From an uncultured Lachnospiraceae bacterium (lineage in GTDB: Bacteria > Bacillota > Clostridia > Lachnospirales > Lachnospiraceae), in assembly GCA_934309145.1 (NCBI GenBank), contig CAKRCW010000001.1, positions 124,001-188,000 on the forward strand: a DNA stretch of 64,000 bases, given 5' to 3'. Positions 9,616 through 18,303 of the stretch are shown here, one piece after another. The notes under the pieces are model-generated. The model searched no databases, was not told the DNA's origin, and was given only the letters and a program-made list of their open reading frames with translations. The translations under genes were made by a program, and so were the position numbers. Every line of letters begins with the position of its first letter. The first letter of the stretch is position 1.

Positions 9616-10404
9616 TCAATTATCTGACATCTCAGGTATTCTTGAAGCAAGTGCCTCCATAATGTATTCGTTCTGAATAATAATCGCTGTACCCTTTACA
9701 CCCATTGATTTGGATTTGATAACTCCTGCACTGTTAAGCTTTTTAATCGAATTAACTATAGCTGAACGGGTAATTCCATATTCGCCTGCCACCCTGCTCA
9801 CTATCAGAATTCCTTTAGTTTTTTTCAGTGCAGATAGCGCACAGTATGCCGCATATATCTCGGAATGTGACAGAGAATGTATTGCAAGACCAACCTGCTT
9901 TCTTTTCTGTGCCGCACTTTCCTCATCATCACGCATACCATGAAGCAGCTCCAAAGACACAATTGTTGTTACATATTCTCCAAGTATTATATCGTCAACC
10001 TCATATTGATTATTAATCCTGTATGTAAGAATAGTACCAAGTCTCTCTCCAGATATGTCAATCGGAATAATGAGAAACTCATACTGCTCATATTCTTCTG
10101 ATTCTATGCCAAGCATACTTGAGTGTACATTCTCTCTAGTTGACAGCACAGACATAATACGCTCATTTATATCCTCGTTAAGGACATCTCCCTGCACAGC
10201 AACATCTAGATAATCTATCGTGCTGACATCCGGATTATCATATATTCCAAGTATAACGCCCTTATCATCCGCAACAATGATATCTGACTTAATGAGCTTA
10301 CCAAATATATGGCACAGCTCATCCGTATCTATACTAAAACCTGTACCATTACGCAAAAATCGACTAACTCTGTTAACTCTGTCCAACAACTGAGCACTCA
10401 TCAT
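9616..10404 (-). CDS. codY: GTP- and branched-chain amino-acid-sensing repressor CodY
   Basis: CodY represses nutrient-stress genes when GTP and branched-chain amino acids are plentiful. The protein (261-262 residues) starts MSAQLLDRVNRVSRFLRNG, has an N-terminal GAF ligand domain and a C-terminal winged helix with ITRSAIVNSIKKLNSAGVIKS followed by MGVKGTAIIIQN. Both tandem ATGs at 10404 and 10401 are possible after AGGTG. It is placed directly upstream of flgB and downstream of topA, which ties motility transcription to a nutrient sensor. The ilv/leu genes elsewhere in this window are typical CodY targets in Firmicutes. Confidence 0.96.
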   Translation of the reverse strand: MMSAQLLDRVNRVSRFLRNGTGFSIDTDELCHIFGKLIKSDIIVADDKGVILGIYDNPDVSTIDYLDVAVQGDVLNEDINERIMSVLSTRENVHSSMLGIESEEYEQYEFLIIPIDISGERLGTILTYRINNQYEVDDIILGEYVTTIVSLELLHGMRDDEESAAQKRKQVGLAIHSLSHSEIYAAYCALSALKKTKGILIVSRVAGEYGITRSAIVNSIKKLNSAGVIKSKSMGVKGTAIIIQNEYIMEALASRIPEMSDN

Positions 10405-10467
10405 AACACCTGCTATATATAACAAAATTATCGTACAGACAGTTAGCCCACTATCCATACGATAATT

Positions 10468-10496
10468 ATCCTACCATATTTAGTGTTTTTCATCAA
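10468..10496 (-). promoter_or_regulatory. Candidate codY promoter
   Basis: On the minus strand TTGATG (10491-10496) and TAGGAT (10468-10473) are separated by 17 nt, 63 nt upstream of the codY start. The match to a sigma-A promoter is moderate. If active it would let codY and the flagellar genes be expressed independently of comM-dprA-topA. Confidence 0.45.
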
Positions 10497-10520
10497 CAAA
10501 AATATGAAAATACCACTAAA
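10479..10520. other. Hairpin between topA and codY
   Basis: Arms TTTAGTG (10479-10485) and CACTAAA (10514-10520) enclose a second pair TTTTCAT (10487-10493) and ATGAAAA (10504-10510). The structure overlaps the -35 of the candidate codY promoter and follows the topA stop by 16 nt. There is no U-run on either side, so it looks more like an operator or mRNA-processing site than a terminator. Confidence 0.4.
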
Positions 10521-10536
10521 TAATTTATTATTCGAT

Positions 10537-12597
10537 TTATACTGACTTCACAGCATTTCTGGCATCACAAGTGTAACCACACCCGTCTGCCGCACACATA
10601 AGCTTGTTGCCCTTTTCAACCATATAGCTGCCACACTCAGGGCATTTTTTAGTTGATGGTTTTGACCATGACATGAAATCGCATTCAGGATTGGCAATAC
10701 AGCCATAATATTTTCTGCCCTTCTTAGTTTTCTTAAGGACTATGTCCTTTCCACACTTAGGGCAAGGTATTCCTGTTTTTTCAAAATAAGGCTTAGTGTT
10801 TCTGCACTCAGGGAAGCCCGGACATGCAAGGAATTTGCCATGAGGTCCATATTTTATGACCATCATTCTTCCGCACACATCACATTTTTCGTCAGAAACC
10901 TCATCCTCTATCTTGACATTCTCAAGCTCTTTTTTGGCAGTCTCAACAGATTCAGCCAAATCAGGATAGAAGTTCCTAATTACGACCTTCCAGTTAATCT
11001 CACCCTCTCCTATTTTATCGAGAAGTGATTCTATATTGGCTGTAAAATTTACATCAACTATAGCCGGAAATGCCTGAGTCATCATCTGATTTACAGCCTC
11101 GCCAAGCTCAGTTACATAGAGATTTTTATTCTCTTTTACAATGTATCTTCTATTCAGTATATTGCTTATAGTAGGGGCATAGGTAGATGGTCTGCCTATT
11201 CCAAGCTCTTCCATAGTCTTAACTAATAATGCCTCTGTATAATGTGCCGGTGGCTGGGTAAAATGCTGCTTAGGTGAAAGCTCAGACATAGTAAGCTTAT
11301 CTCCTACATTTATGTTGCTAATCCTGTTTTTCTCTTCTTTTTCATCATCCTGCACATAAACTGCCTGAAATCCCTCAAATGCCACACGGGATGTAGAAGC
11401 CTTAAACTCCACTCCTGCACACTCTGTCAAAACTGTCTTTGTCTCATATAAAGCAGGTTTCATGCGGCTTGCCAGAAATCTGTTATATATAAGCTGATAC
11501 AATCTGAACTGGTCTCTTGAGAGCTGTTCCTTAAGCATTGCAGGTGTGAGTGTTACATCTGTTGGTCTGATAGCCTCATGTGCATCCTGTATTTTCTTAT
11601 TTGTTGTTGAGGCAGTACCGCTTGCGACATAATTCTCACCATATTGCTTAGCAATATACGCCTTGGCATTTGCATCCGCCTCCTCAGAAATACGTATAGA
11701 GTCTGTTCTCAAATATGTTATAAGACCAATACTTCCACGACCTTTAATCTCAACACCCTCATAGAGCTGCTGAGCTATACGCATTGTCTTTCCTGTGGCA
11801 AAGTTTAATTTCTTACCAGCCTCCTGCTGCAATGTACTTGTCGTAAATGGTGCAGGCTGTTTCTTTGATTTCTCTGTGTTCTTGATATCTGTCACAACAA
11901 AGTTCTTATTCTTATCAACCTTGTCATAAAGCTCTTCCATCTTGACTTTGGAAATTTTTTCCTTAATGTAATGGAATTCCACAGGCTTTAACGAAGCATT
12001 CGGTGTAAGAAGTGCTGATAAACTCCAATATTCCTCAGGGATAAATGCATTTATCTCGCTCTCCCTGTCGCAAATGAGCTTAAGCGCAGCTGATTGTACT
12101 CTTCCCGCACTAAGACCTCTCTTTATCTTCTCCCAGAGAAGGGGACTTATGGAATAACCAACCATTCTGTCAAGCACACGTCTTGCCTGCTGTGCATCAA
12201 CAAGATTCATATCTATCTCACGGGCATTCTTGATAGATGCCTTTACCGCATTCTTTGTTATCTCATTAAATGTAATTCTCTTATAGCTCTTGTTCTCAAG
12301 CTTTAATGCAATTACCAAATGATAAGAAATAGCTTCTCCCTCACGGTCAGGGTCAGTTGCAAGATATATCTTATCAGCCTTCTTAACCGCCTTTCTAAGC
12401 TCTGCAAGGAGTTCTCCCTTACCTCTTATAGTTATATATTTAGGTTCGTAATCATTGTCAAAATCAATTCCCATCTGGCTCTTAGGCAAATCTCTTACAT
12501 GTCCATTTGACGCTATAACCTCATAGCCTGTTCCAAGGAATTTTTTAATTGTTTTTGCCTTAGCCGGTGACTCGACAATTACTAAATTTTTTGCCAT
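10537..12597 (-). CDS. topA: DNA topoisomerase I (type IA)
   Basis: TopA relaxes negative supercoils through a transient 5'-phosphotyrosine. The 686-residue protein has the TOPRIM domain at the N-terminus (KNLVIVESPAKAKTI, then LATDPDREGEAISYHL), the active-site tyrosine in GLITYLRTDSIRIS at about residue 300, and three C-terminal four-cysteine zinc ribbons after residue 575. ATG 12597 is used because AAGGAG lies 9 nt upstream; a TTG at 12615 would absorb that site. Confidence 0.97.
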   Translation of the reverse strand: MAKNLVIVESPAKAKTIKKFLGTGYEVIASNGHVRDLPKSQMGIDFDNDYEPKYITIRGKGELLAELRKAVKKADKIYLATDPDREGEAISYHLVIALKLENKSYKRITFNEITKNAVKASIKNAREIDMNLVDAQQARRVLDRMVGYSISPLLWEKIKRGLSAGRVQSAALKLICDRESEINAFIPEEYWSLSALLTPNASLKPVEFHYIKEKISKVKMEELYDKVDKNKNFVVTDIKNTEKSKKQPAPFTTSTLQQEAGKKLNFATGKTMRIAQQLYEGVEIKGRGSIGLITYLRTDSIRISEEADANAKAYIAKQYGENYVASGTASTTNKKIQDAHEAIRPTDVTLTPAMLKEQLSRDQFRLYQLIYNRFLASRMKPALYETKTVLTECAGVEFKASTSRVAFEGFQAVYVQDDEKEEKNRISNINVGDKLTMSELSPKQHFTQPPAHYTEALLVKTMEELGIGRPSTYAPTISNILNRRYIVKENKNLYVTELGEAVNQMMTQAFPAIVDVNFTANIESLLDKIGEGEINWKVVIRNFYPDLAESVETAKKELENVKIEDEVSDEKCDVCGRMMVIKYGPHGKFLACPGFPECRNTKPYFEKTGIPCPKCGKDIVLKKTKKGRKYYGCIANPECDFMSWSKPSTKKCPECGSYMVEKGNKLMCAADGCGYTCDARNAVKSV

Positions 12598-12623
12598 ACT
12601 TATTTGCTCCTTCAAAAAGCATA

Positions 12624-13748
12624 TTACAAAGCAACGATATAATATCCCCTAATCGGTTGCTTAATCATCCCTTTTTCTTCTAATCCATACAGCGTGCTTA
12701 TAGCATTCGTTATACCTATATTGCAGCACTGTATAATATCATCAATATACATAGGTTCTAAACCGAGACAACTATACACCTTTTTTTCCATAGGTGCAAG
12801 TACATTTTTGACAACTGTTTCTTCATTATCTAAACTCACGACATTTCCCTCCCCCATATACATATCATTTAATATATCATCAGGTGTTGTAACGCACATT
12901 GCCCCCTGCTTTATAAGATTGTTAGTTCCGGCACTTTTTTCATCAAGTAATCTTCCCGGTATCGCATACACCTGTCTTCCCTGTTCTAATGCACAGTCTG
13001 CCGTTATAAGCGAACCGCTCCGTTTTTGTGCACATACCACAAGCACTCCATCTGAAAGTCCACTTATTATTCTATTTCTTAGTGGAAAATATCCAGGATT
13101 AGGAGAAACGTCAAGCCCATACTCAGATACTATTGCACCATTTTCCTCTATATCATGGTATAGCTTCACATTCTCCTGTGGATAGGTGATATTTATTCCA
13201 CACCCAAGCACCGCTATCGTATATCCTCCTTTCTCTATAGCACCTCTGTGTGCCTGACTGTCTATACCTCTTGCAAGTCCGCTGACAATCGTGATTTTAT
13301 TTTTTGCAAGCTCCCCAGCAAACTTAAACGCAAGCTCGCTTCCGTATATATCAGGATTTCTTGAACCAACAATACCAATACTTTTATTTTCTATATTATT
13401 ATGTATATGGTGTTCGTCCCACAATATACCTCTCACATACAATATATCAGGAGGTTCATATATGTGAGTTAATTTATCCGGATACGACGGATGTCCAGGA
13501 TATATAATCCGTATATTATTTTTCTCAAGCCTTCTTAAATATCCATCATAATATTCTATATCTGGCGAATTAATTATGTTGTTAACTATCTTTTCATTTC
13601 CTATAAGCTCTAACAGCATTTCTCCTGATGCATTATAAACAGACTCTACTGTGCCAAGTTTTGTTCTAAGCAGCTTTCTTGTCTTAATTCCAACCTCGGG
13701 TATGTTTGTAAACCACAAATGCAGCAGTGCAAGTTCTCTATCTGTCAT
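12624..13748 (-). CDS. dprA: DNA-processing protein DprA
   Basis: DprA loads RecA on incoming single-stranded DNA during natural transformation. The 374-residue product has an N-terminal helical domain, the Rossmann-fold core with GIVGSRNPDIYG, IVSGLARGIDSQAHRGA and PLRNRIISGLSDGVLVV, and a C-terminal winged helix after residue 300. Start ATG 13748 is preferred among three in-frame ATGs (13766, 13754, 13748) because GGAGGTG lies upstream and MTDRELALLHLW is the family start. It overlaps comM by 11 nt. Confidence 0.94.
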   Translation of the reverse strand: MTDRELALLHLWFTNIPEVGIKTRKLLRTKLGTVESVYNASGEMLLELIGNEKIVNNIINSPDIEYYDGYLRRLEKNNIRIIYPGHPSYPDKLTHIYEPPDILYVRGILWDEHHIHNNIENKSIGIVGSRNPDIYGSELAFKFAGELAKNKITIVSGLARGIDSQAHRGAIEKGGYTIAVLGCGINITYPQENVKLYHDIEENGAIVSEYGLDVSPNPGYFPLRNRIISGLSDGVLVVCAQKRSGSLITADCALEQGRQVYAIPGRLLDEKSAGTNNLIKQGAMCVTTPDDILNDMYMGEGNVVSLDNEETVVKNVLAPMEKKVYSCLGLEPMYIDDIIQCCNIGITNAISTLYGLEEKGMIKQPIRGYYIVAL

Positions 13749-15267
13749 ATACATCCACACCTCCATTTTTATAAAATAAAGCCTCCATTATATGTATATC
13801 TTCTATATCATTTTTTCCATCCATGTCCGCTATTGTTCTGGCAAGCTTAATAACCCGATGAACTCCTCTTGCACTAAGCTCATTGTCCTTAAAAGTCTTT
13901 GACAAAAGCTCCTCCCTGCTGTCATCAAGTGATATATACTTCTTAATTAATTTTCCATCTAACTGTGAATTAAAATGAATATTTTCATTCTTGTATCTTT
14001 TTTCCTGAATACACCTGGCCCTCTCAACGCGTTCCCTAATCTGGTCCGATGATTCAGCCCTTCTCTTTGAAAACAACTCATCATAAGGAACAGGCTTAAC
14101 TTCCATATTAATATCAATCCTATCCATCAATGGTCCACTTATTCTGCTTTGATATCTTTTAATCTGAAGCGGTGTACATGAGCATTTTTTCAGGTCAGGA
14201 TAATGTCCACACGGACAGGGATTCATGGCAGCAACCATCATAAAATCAGACGGATACACATAAGTAGCATGAACTCTTGATATTGTTACACATCTATCCT
14301 CAATAGGCTGTCTTAAAACCTCCAAAACAACCTTTGAAAACTCGGGAAGCTCATCAAGAAAAAGCACGCCATTATGCGCAAGACTAACCTCCCCTGGTCT
14401 TGGTATAGCTCCGCCTCCTATAAGTGCATGCTCTGAAATAGTGTGATGAGGCGACCTGAATGGTCTGTTTTCAATTAATGAGCCCTCATTATAAAGCATT
14501 CCACTAACGCTATATATCTTGGTAATCTCCAGACATTCCTCAAAGGAAAGCGACGGCATGATTCCCGGAATACATCTGGCAAGCATGGACTTTCCAGCAC
14601 CGGCAGCCCCGGTCATAAGTACATTGTGAAAGCCAGATGCCGCTATCTCCAATCCTCTTTTAAGCGATTCCTGACCTTTTATATCAGCAAAATCATTAAC
14701 GTTGTCAACCTTCCTGTCAAAGCTCTCATGACCGCCTTCCACCTTACTTATAACATTGTCACCCTGTATAAAGCTCATTACTTCACTAAGGTTTCTTGCC
14801 CCATATACCTGCATACCTTTTACTAATGCTGCTTCCTTAGCATTATCTATAGGAACTATGCAATTTTTTATACCACAATCATAGCAATAGCTTACCATAG
14901 GAAGCACACCTTTAATGGGTTTTATTGTGCCATCTAAACTAAGCTCACCCATTATTGTAAAGTTGTTTAAATCAATAGCAGGTGTGACAAATGAAGCTAA
15001 TAACACCGCTACTGCAACCGGCAGGTCAAAACCAGCTCCATCCTTTCTGATATTGGCAGGGGAAAGATTGACGGTAATTCTCTTAGATGGAACAGAATAT
15101 CCAGAATTTTTAAGAGCCGTCCGAACACGCTCGCCAGCTTCCTTGACAGACGAGGACAGGTAACCAACCATTGTGAACATAGGCAATCCATCATTCACAT
15201 CGGCTTCCACCTGAATAAGTGTGCCGCTTACTCCGTAAACGGCACAGCTTGTAATTTTACTAAACAT
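13738..15267 (-). CDS. comM: YifB/ComM family AAA+ protein (Mg-chelatase-like helicase)
   Basis: ComM homologues are hexameric helicases that help branch migration during integration of transforming DNA. The 509-residue protein has the N-terminal ChlI-like domain (TVNLSPANIRKDGAGFDLPVA), Walker A MTGAAGAGKSMLARC at about residue 215, Walker B GVLFLDELPEF, a cysteine motif CPCGHYPDLKKCSC and the C-terminal Mg_chelatase_C domain with ARGVHRVIKLARTIADM. It is the first gene of the run leading through dprA, topA, codY and the flagellar genes. Confidence 0.93.
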   Translation of the reverse strand: MFSKITSCAVYGVSGTLIQVEADVNDGLPMFTMVGYLSSSVKEAGERVRTALKNSGYSVPSKRITVNLSPANIRKDGAGFDLPVAVAVLLASFVTPAIDLNNFTIMGELSLDGTIKPIKGVLPMVSYCYDCGIKNCIVPIDNAKEAALVKGMQVYGARNLSEVMSFIQGDNVISKVEGGHESFDRKVDNVNDFADIKGQESLKRGLEIAASGFHNVLMTGAAGAGKSMLARCIPGIMPSLSFEECLEITKIYSVSGMLYNEGSLIENRPFRSPHHTISEHALIGGGAIPRPGEVSLAHNGVLFLDELPEFSKVVLEVLRQPIEDRCVTISRVHATYVYPSDFMMVAAMNPCPCGHYPDLKKCSCTPLQIKRYQSRISGPLMDRIDINMEVKPVPYDELFSKRRAESSDQIRERVERARCIQEKRYKNENIHFNSQLDGKLIKKYISLDDSREELLSKTFKDNELSARGVHRVIKLARTIADMDGKNDIEDIHIMEALFYKNGGVDVYDR

Positions 15268-15330
15268 ATTATACGACTACTCCTTCTACCTCTCCAAGGC
15301 AAAAAGTGTCATAACCATTAGTTTATGATA

Positions 15331-15359
15331 ATTGTATTGTGTGACATATATAATGTCAA
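15331..15359 (-). promoter_or_regulatory. Sigma-A promoter upstream of comM
   Basis: On the minus strand a perfect TTGACA (15354-15359) and TACAAT (15331-15336) are separated by exactly 17 nt. The comM start is about 63 nt downstream. This is one of the best consensus promoters in the window and probably drives comM-dprA-topA and possibly everything through flgD. Confidence 0.75.
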
Positions 15360-15394
15360 GCAATATTTTAACTACACATATTTATATCACTATA

Positions 15395-15958
15395 TTATTT
15401 TTTCTGTACACTGTATCCAAATTTACCTACGTTATCTCCAAGTGCATAATACTGTCCATGGGAATATGCTATAAGGTCAGCCTTCGCAAGGTCAAACCTG
15501 CCATTCTCATCCATGTACTTCTCATCAGCTAAAACTGCGGTAACCTCGGCAAGGAACATATCATGTGAACCAAGCTCAAGAACCTGTGTCACCTTACATT
15601 CTATATTCACCGGACTCTCGGCAATGACAGGAACACTAACTGTCTGTGCCTTAGCACGTGTAAGCTTTACAGCCTCAAACTTGTCCATATCGCGTCCCGA
15701 TTTAACACCACAATAATCCATTGCACGTGTAAGCTCTCGTGTGACAAGATTAATTACAAACTCTCCATTTTTCATAAGAAGCTCATGCGAATATCTGGAT
15801 TTTCGCACAGATATTGACACCATAGGAGGATCAGAATTAATTGTTCCTGTCCATGCAATAGTTATAATATCATCCTTTGCTCCGCCATCCGAAACAGTAA
15901 CCATAACAGCCGGTACCGGATATAGCATATTGCCCGGTTTCCATAATTGTTTACCCAT
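15395..15958 (-). CDS. Flavin reductase-like (flavoredoxin family) protein
   Basis: The 187-residue protein belongs to the flavin reductase-like, FMN-binding split-barrel family: it begins with KQLWKPGNMLYPVPAVMVTV and contains ITIAWTGTINSDPPMVSISVR and a conserved YSHELLMKNGEFVINL. Such proteins bind FMN and transfer electrons, often as flavoredoxins in anaerobes; the substrate cannot be read from sequence. ATG 15958 is preferred because AAGGACG lies 9 nt upstream. The start is 16 nt from the stop of the alarmone synthetase gene. Confidence 0.88.
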   Translation of the reverse strand: MGKQLWKPGNMLYPVPAVMVTVSDGGAKDDIITIAWTGTINSDPPMVSISVRKSRYSHELLMKNGEFVINLVTRELTRAMDYCGVKSGRDMDKFEAVKLTRAKAQTVSVPVIAESPVNIECKVTQVLELGSHDMFLAEVTAVLADEKYMDENGRFDLAKADLIAYSHGQYYALGDNVGKFGYSVQKK

Positions 15959-15974
15959 AATCTTATACGTCCTT

Positions 15975-16643
15975 TCAATCCTCAAGCATATTTCTTATCT
16001 CCTGCATCTTGTAATCAACAGAAGTTATAGTGTCAGCACATTTTTTCAGCTCCTGCACAATTATCTCAGGATGCTTAAGATTATCCTTTTTGTATTTAAG
16101 CTTGTGGTCAAGGCTGGCCCAGAAATCCATAGCAATTGTTCTGAACTGAACCTCAACCTTCATGTATTTCTTTTCACTAGACAGGAATATAGGAACCTCA
16201 ACTATAAGATGAAGACTTCTATATCCATTTTTCTTAGGATTTCTTATGTAATCCTTCACACAGACAACATTGATATCATCCTGACCAGACAACAAATCTG
16301 CCAGAGTGTAGATATCCTCAGGAAAAGAGCATATTACTCTTATTCCAGCTATATCTGTAAGATTATTCTCGATATTCTCGATTGTTATATCCAAGCCCTT
16401 CTTGCGCATTTTCCGCACAATACTTATAGGCTGCTTTAGTCTGCATTTAATTGACTCAAATGGATTTCTGTTATGTCTTAAGGTAAACTCAGTGTTAAGA
16501 ACCTTAAGCTTTGTCTCTATTTCCATTAGTGCACACTCATAATTCATCATCAAATCTATGAATGGCTGCATATTTTTTAATACCAACTCCGGATTTTCCG
16601 AATTAAGTAATACTTCAACGCTCATATCCGCTGCTGTACTCAT
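15975..16643 (-). CDS. Small alarmone synthetase (RelA/SpoT domain, RelQ-like)
   Basis: The protein makes (p)ppGpp or pGpp from GTP/GDP/GMP and ATP. Its 222 residues hold one RelA_SpoT synthetase domain without hydrolase or TGS/ACT domains. Visible motifs are RLKQPISIVRKMRKKG (substrate binding), DIAGIRVICSFPEDIY, RNPKKNGYRSLHLIVE and VEVQFRTIAMDFWASLDHKL, including the catalytic Glu in EVQ. ATG 16643 follows GAGGTGG. The upstream neighbour is a DHH phosphoesterase, 13 nt away, suggesting joint expression of two nucleotide-metabolism enzymes. A second layer of nutrient signalling next to CodY is plausible, since CodY responds to GTP. Confidence 0.92.
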   Translation of the reverse strand: MSTAADMSVEVLLNSENPELVLKNMQPFIDLMMNYECALMEIETKLKVLNTEFTLRHNRNPFESIKCRLKQPISIVRKMRKKGLDITIENIENNLTDIAGIRVICSFPEDIYTLADLLSGQDDINVVCVKDYIRNPKKNGYRSLHLIVEVPIFLSSEKKYMKVEVQFRTIAMDFWASLDHKLKYKKDNLKHPEIIVQELKKCADTITSVDYKMQEIRNMLED

Positions 16644-16655
16644 ACTAACCACCTC

Positions 16656-17681
16656 TTATTTCGTAACCTGATACATTTTCTTAAGAGCTGTCATAAATAG
16701 CTCCTTTATCTTTCTGTCATACTGGTTTCCAAGCTTTTTTACAGATTTCTCATCAATAAATCCACCAGCCATGGCAGCATGTCCCCCACCTGTTCCTATG
16801 CCATCTAAGGCATCATGAACCAGTTTACCTGCGTCTACTCCCTTCTTCTCGCTTCGTACAGAGAATTTAATTCCAGCCGCATTTATTGAATAAACTACTG
16901 ATATATCCACAACATCAAGTGACATAATAAAATCTGATATAATTGCCACCAGAGAATTAGGACATTCAAAAGGCATATATGTAAATCCCACAGAATCAAA
17001 AACCTCTATATTCTCTATGGCAGCACCATACGCTGAGAGGTCATGGAATTCTATAGTTGAATTATACATAGATGACAGCTTCGACCAATCAGCATGAGCA
17101 AACAGATATGACATCATATCCATATCTAACTGTGTTACTCCCCGTATAAGGTCGTCAGTATCCATTTTAATTCCATAAGCTAAAGCTGATGCCACATTCT
17201 TATCTATAGGCGTATTAGTGCTCTCATAATAGTAAGCTATAATTGTAGCACAGGCTCCAAGTATTCTTATGTCCTTATATATATAATCCTTAGTCTCCTC
17301 AAATATAGGATGATGGTCAACGCAGGCAATCTCATTTCCCGGCAAATCCGTAGTATTCGCATTAGGCTTCTGACAATCAACGTGAACTATATAATCATCA
17401 AATGTCATGTCCTTTATATTATCATAAGAATAAATCTCTATTCCAAAATTATCCATCATCTTTCTGGTATTGAATCTATCGATGCTTCCCACATAGCATA
17501 CCGTAGTCTCCACACCATAATATTCAAGGAACTTCTGTAATCCAAATGCAGAAGAAATTGCGTCTGGATCAGGGAAATTATGTGTCTGCAAAAATACCCT
17601 GTGTCCCTTAAGTAATTCTATCAATTCCTGTGGTTTTGTATCTTCCATCTCTCTTTTAATCTCCATGTAGCTTTTTAACAT
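16656..17681 (-). CDS. DHH family phosphoesterase (NrnA-like)
   Basis: The protein resembles bifunctional oligoribonuclease/pAp or pGpG/c-di-AMP-product phosphatases. It shows the DHH-superfamily metal motifs HNFPDPDAIS, IVHVDCQKPN and CVDHHP, and the C-terminal DHHA1 domain with GGGHAAMAGGFI. The exact substrate cannot be assigned. The start is uncertain: ATG 17681 overlaps the stop of a small upstream gene and has AGGAGG 18 nt upstream, while ATGs at 17666 and 17648 are also possible. A longer open frame to 17831 exists but its added segment is explained by the small membrane gene in another frame. Confidence 0.85.
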   Translation of the reverse strand: MLKSYMEIKREMEDTKPQELIELLKGHRVFLQTHNFPDPDAISSAFGLQKFLEYYGVETTVCYVGSIDRFNTRKMMDNFGIEIYSYDNIKDMTFDDYIVHVDCQKPNANTTDLPGNEIACVDHHPIFEETKDYIYKDIRILGACATIIAYYYESTNTPIDKNVASALAYGIKMDTDDLIRGVTQLDMDMMSYLFAHADWSKLSSMYNSTIEFHDLSAYGAAIENIEVFDSVGFTYMPFECPNSLVAIISDFIMSLDVVDISVVYSINAAGIKFSVRSEKKGVDAGKLVHDALDGIGTGGGHAAMAGGFIDEKSVKKLGNQYDRKIKELFMTALKKMYQVTK

Positions 17682-17812
17682 CTGCAAAGCAATAAATATC
17701 CTCCTACCAGCAACAAAAGCACGCACAAAAATTCGCCAAATCCGCTCACAAAGTAGGAAACCAGCATACCTATAGCCATAAACAGCATTGCATAACCAAT
17801 AAGTGCTTTCAA
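17675..17812 (-). CDS. Small hydrophobic protein, 45 residues (hypothetical)
   Basis: A short open frame from TTG 17812 to the TAA at 17675-17677 encodes a very hydrophobic peptide. It begins MKALIGYAMLFMAIGML and ends VGGYLLLCRC, with two predicted membrane helices (about residues 4-22 and 27-43) around a short polar turn SGFGE. GGGGA lies about 9 nt upstream of the TTG. Its stop overlaps the candidate ATG of the DHH gene, a pattern of translational coupling. The composition is coherent in this frame, whereas the competing frame gives an odd N-terminal extension of the DHH protein. Function unknown. Confidence 0.6.
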   Translation of the reverse strand: MKALIGYAMLFMAIGMLVSYFVSGFGEFLCVLLLLVGGYLLLCRC

Positions 17813-17814
17813 TG

Positions 17815-17855
17815 ATATAATGTCCCCGCACAAAATATCTCTTAAGACATTATAT
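17815..17855. repeat. 10-bp perfect inverted repeat upstream of the small membrane gene
   Basis: ATATAATGTC (17815-17824) and GACATTATAT (17846-17855) are exact reverse complements separated by 21 nt. It lies between gerW and the TTG start of the 45-residue gene, 3 nt from that start. It could be an operator or an mRNA hairpin that controls access to the ribosome-binding site. Confidence 0.55.
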
Positions 17856-17877
17856 GCTAAGTCAAAGCATATAAGAA

Positions 17878-18285
17878 TTATATTTCTTCCTCATGTGCTA
17901 TATCGCTTATTGCCTGATTTATCTCCTCATCATCTGACTTCGGATTCTTGCCCATTATATTTCCTATCTTGTCAACAATATCCGGAACCATATCTATAAT
18001 CTTACTTATAGTGTCCTCATTTTTTACGCTGACCATTCTTGCATGTCCATTCTGTATAACAAGAACTGCCGAAGGAGACATCTTACCTCCCATACCACCA
18101 CCTGCTGAATTGTTGTTTCCTGATTTTGCAAATGCACCAGCAGCAACACCAAAATTAACATCTACAAGTGGGAGAATTATGGTATCTCCAAGTTTTGTAG
18201 GCTCACCAACAACAGTCTTTGTTGTGAGCATTGTATCCATCCCCTTAAATAATGAGCCAAGTGTTTCATTAAAATCATTTGCCAT
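17878..18285 (-). CDS. gerW: GerW family sporulation protein (YtfJ)
   Basis: GerW/YtfJ proteins are spore proteins needed for proper germination in Bacillus. The 135-residue product contains the family core GDTIILPLVDVNFGVAAGAF, a Gly/Asn-rich linker GGGMGGK and SPSAVLVIQNGHARMVSV. It has no signal peptide. It follows a DUF2953 gene with an 18-nt gap, the same pairing as ytfI-ytfJ in Bacillus. This is the clearest evidence in the window for endospore formation. Confidence 0.9.
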   Translation of the reverse strand: MANDFNETLGSLFKGMDTMLTTKTVVGEPTKLGDTIILPLVDVNFGVAAGAFAKSGNNNSAGGGMGGKMSPSAVLVIQNGHARMVSVKNEDTISKIIDMVPDIVDKIGNIMGKNPKSDDEEINQAISDIAHEEEI

Positions 18286-18303
18286 AATATCAATACCTCC
18301 TAT

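Noticed and set aside
17682..17831. 50-residue N-terminal extension of the DHH protein
   Set aside because: The region codes the 45-residue membrane protein in another frame, and DHH homology starts after residue 60 of the long frame.
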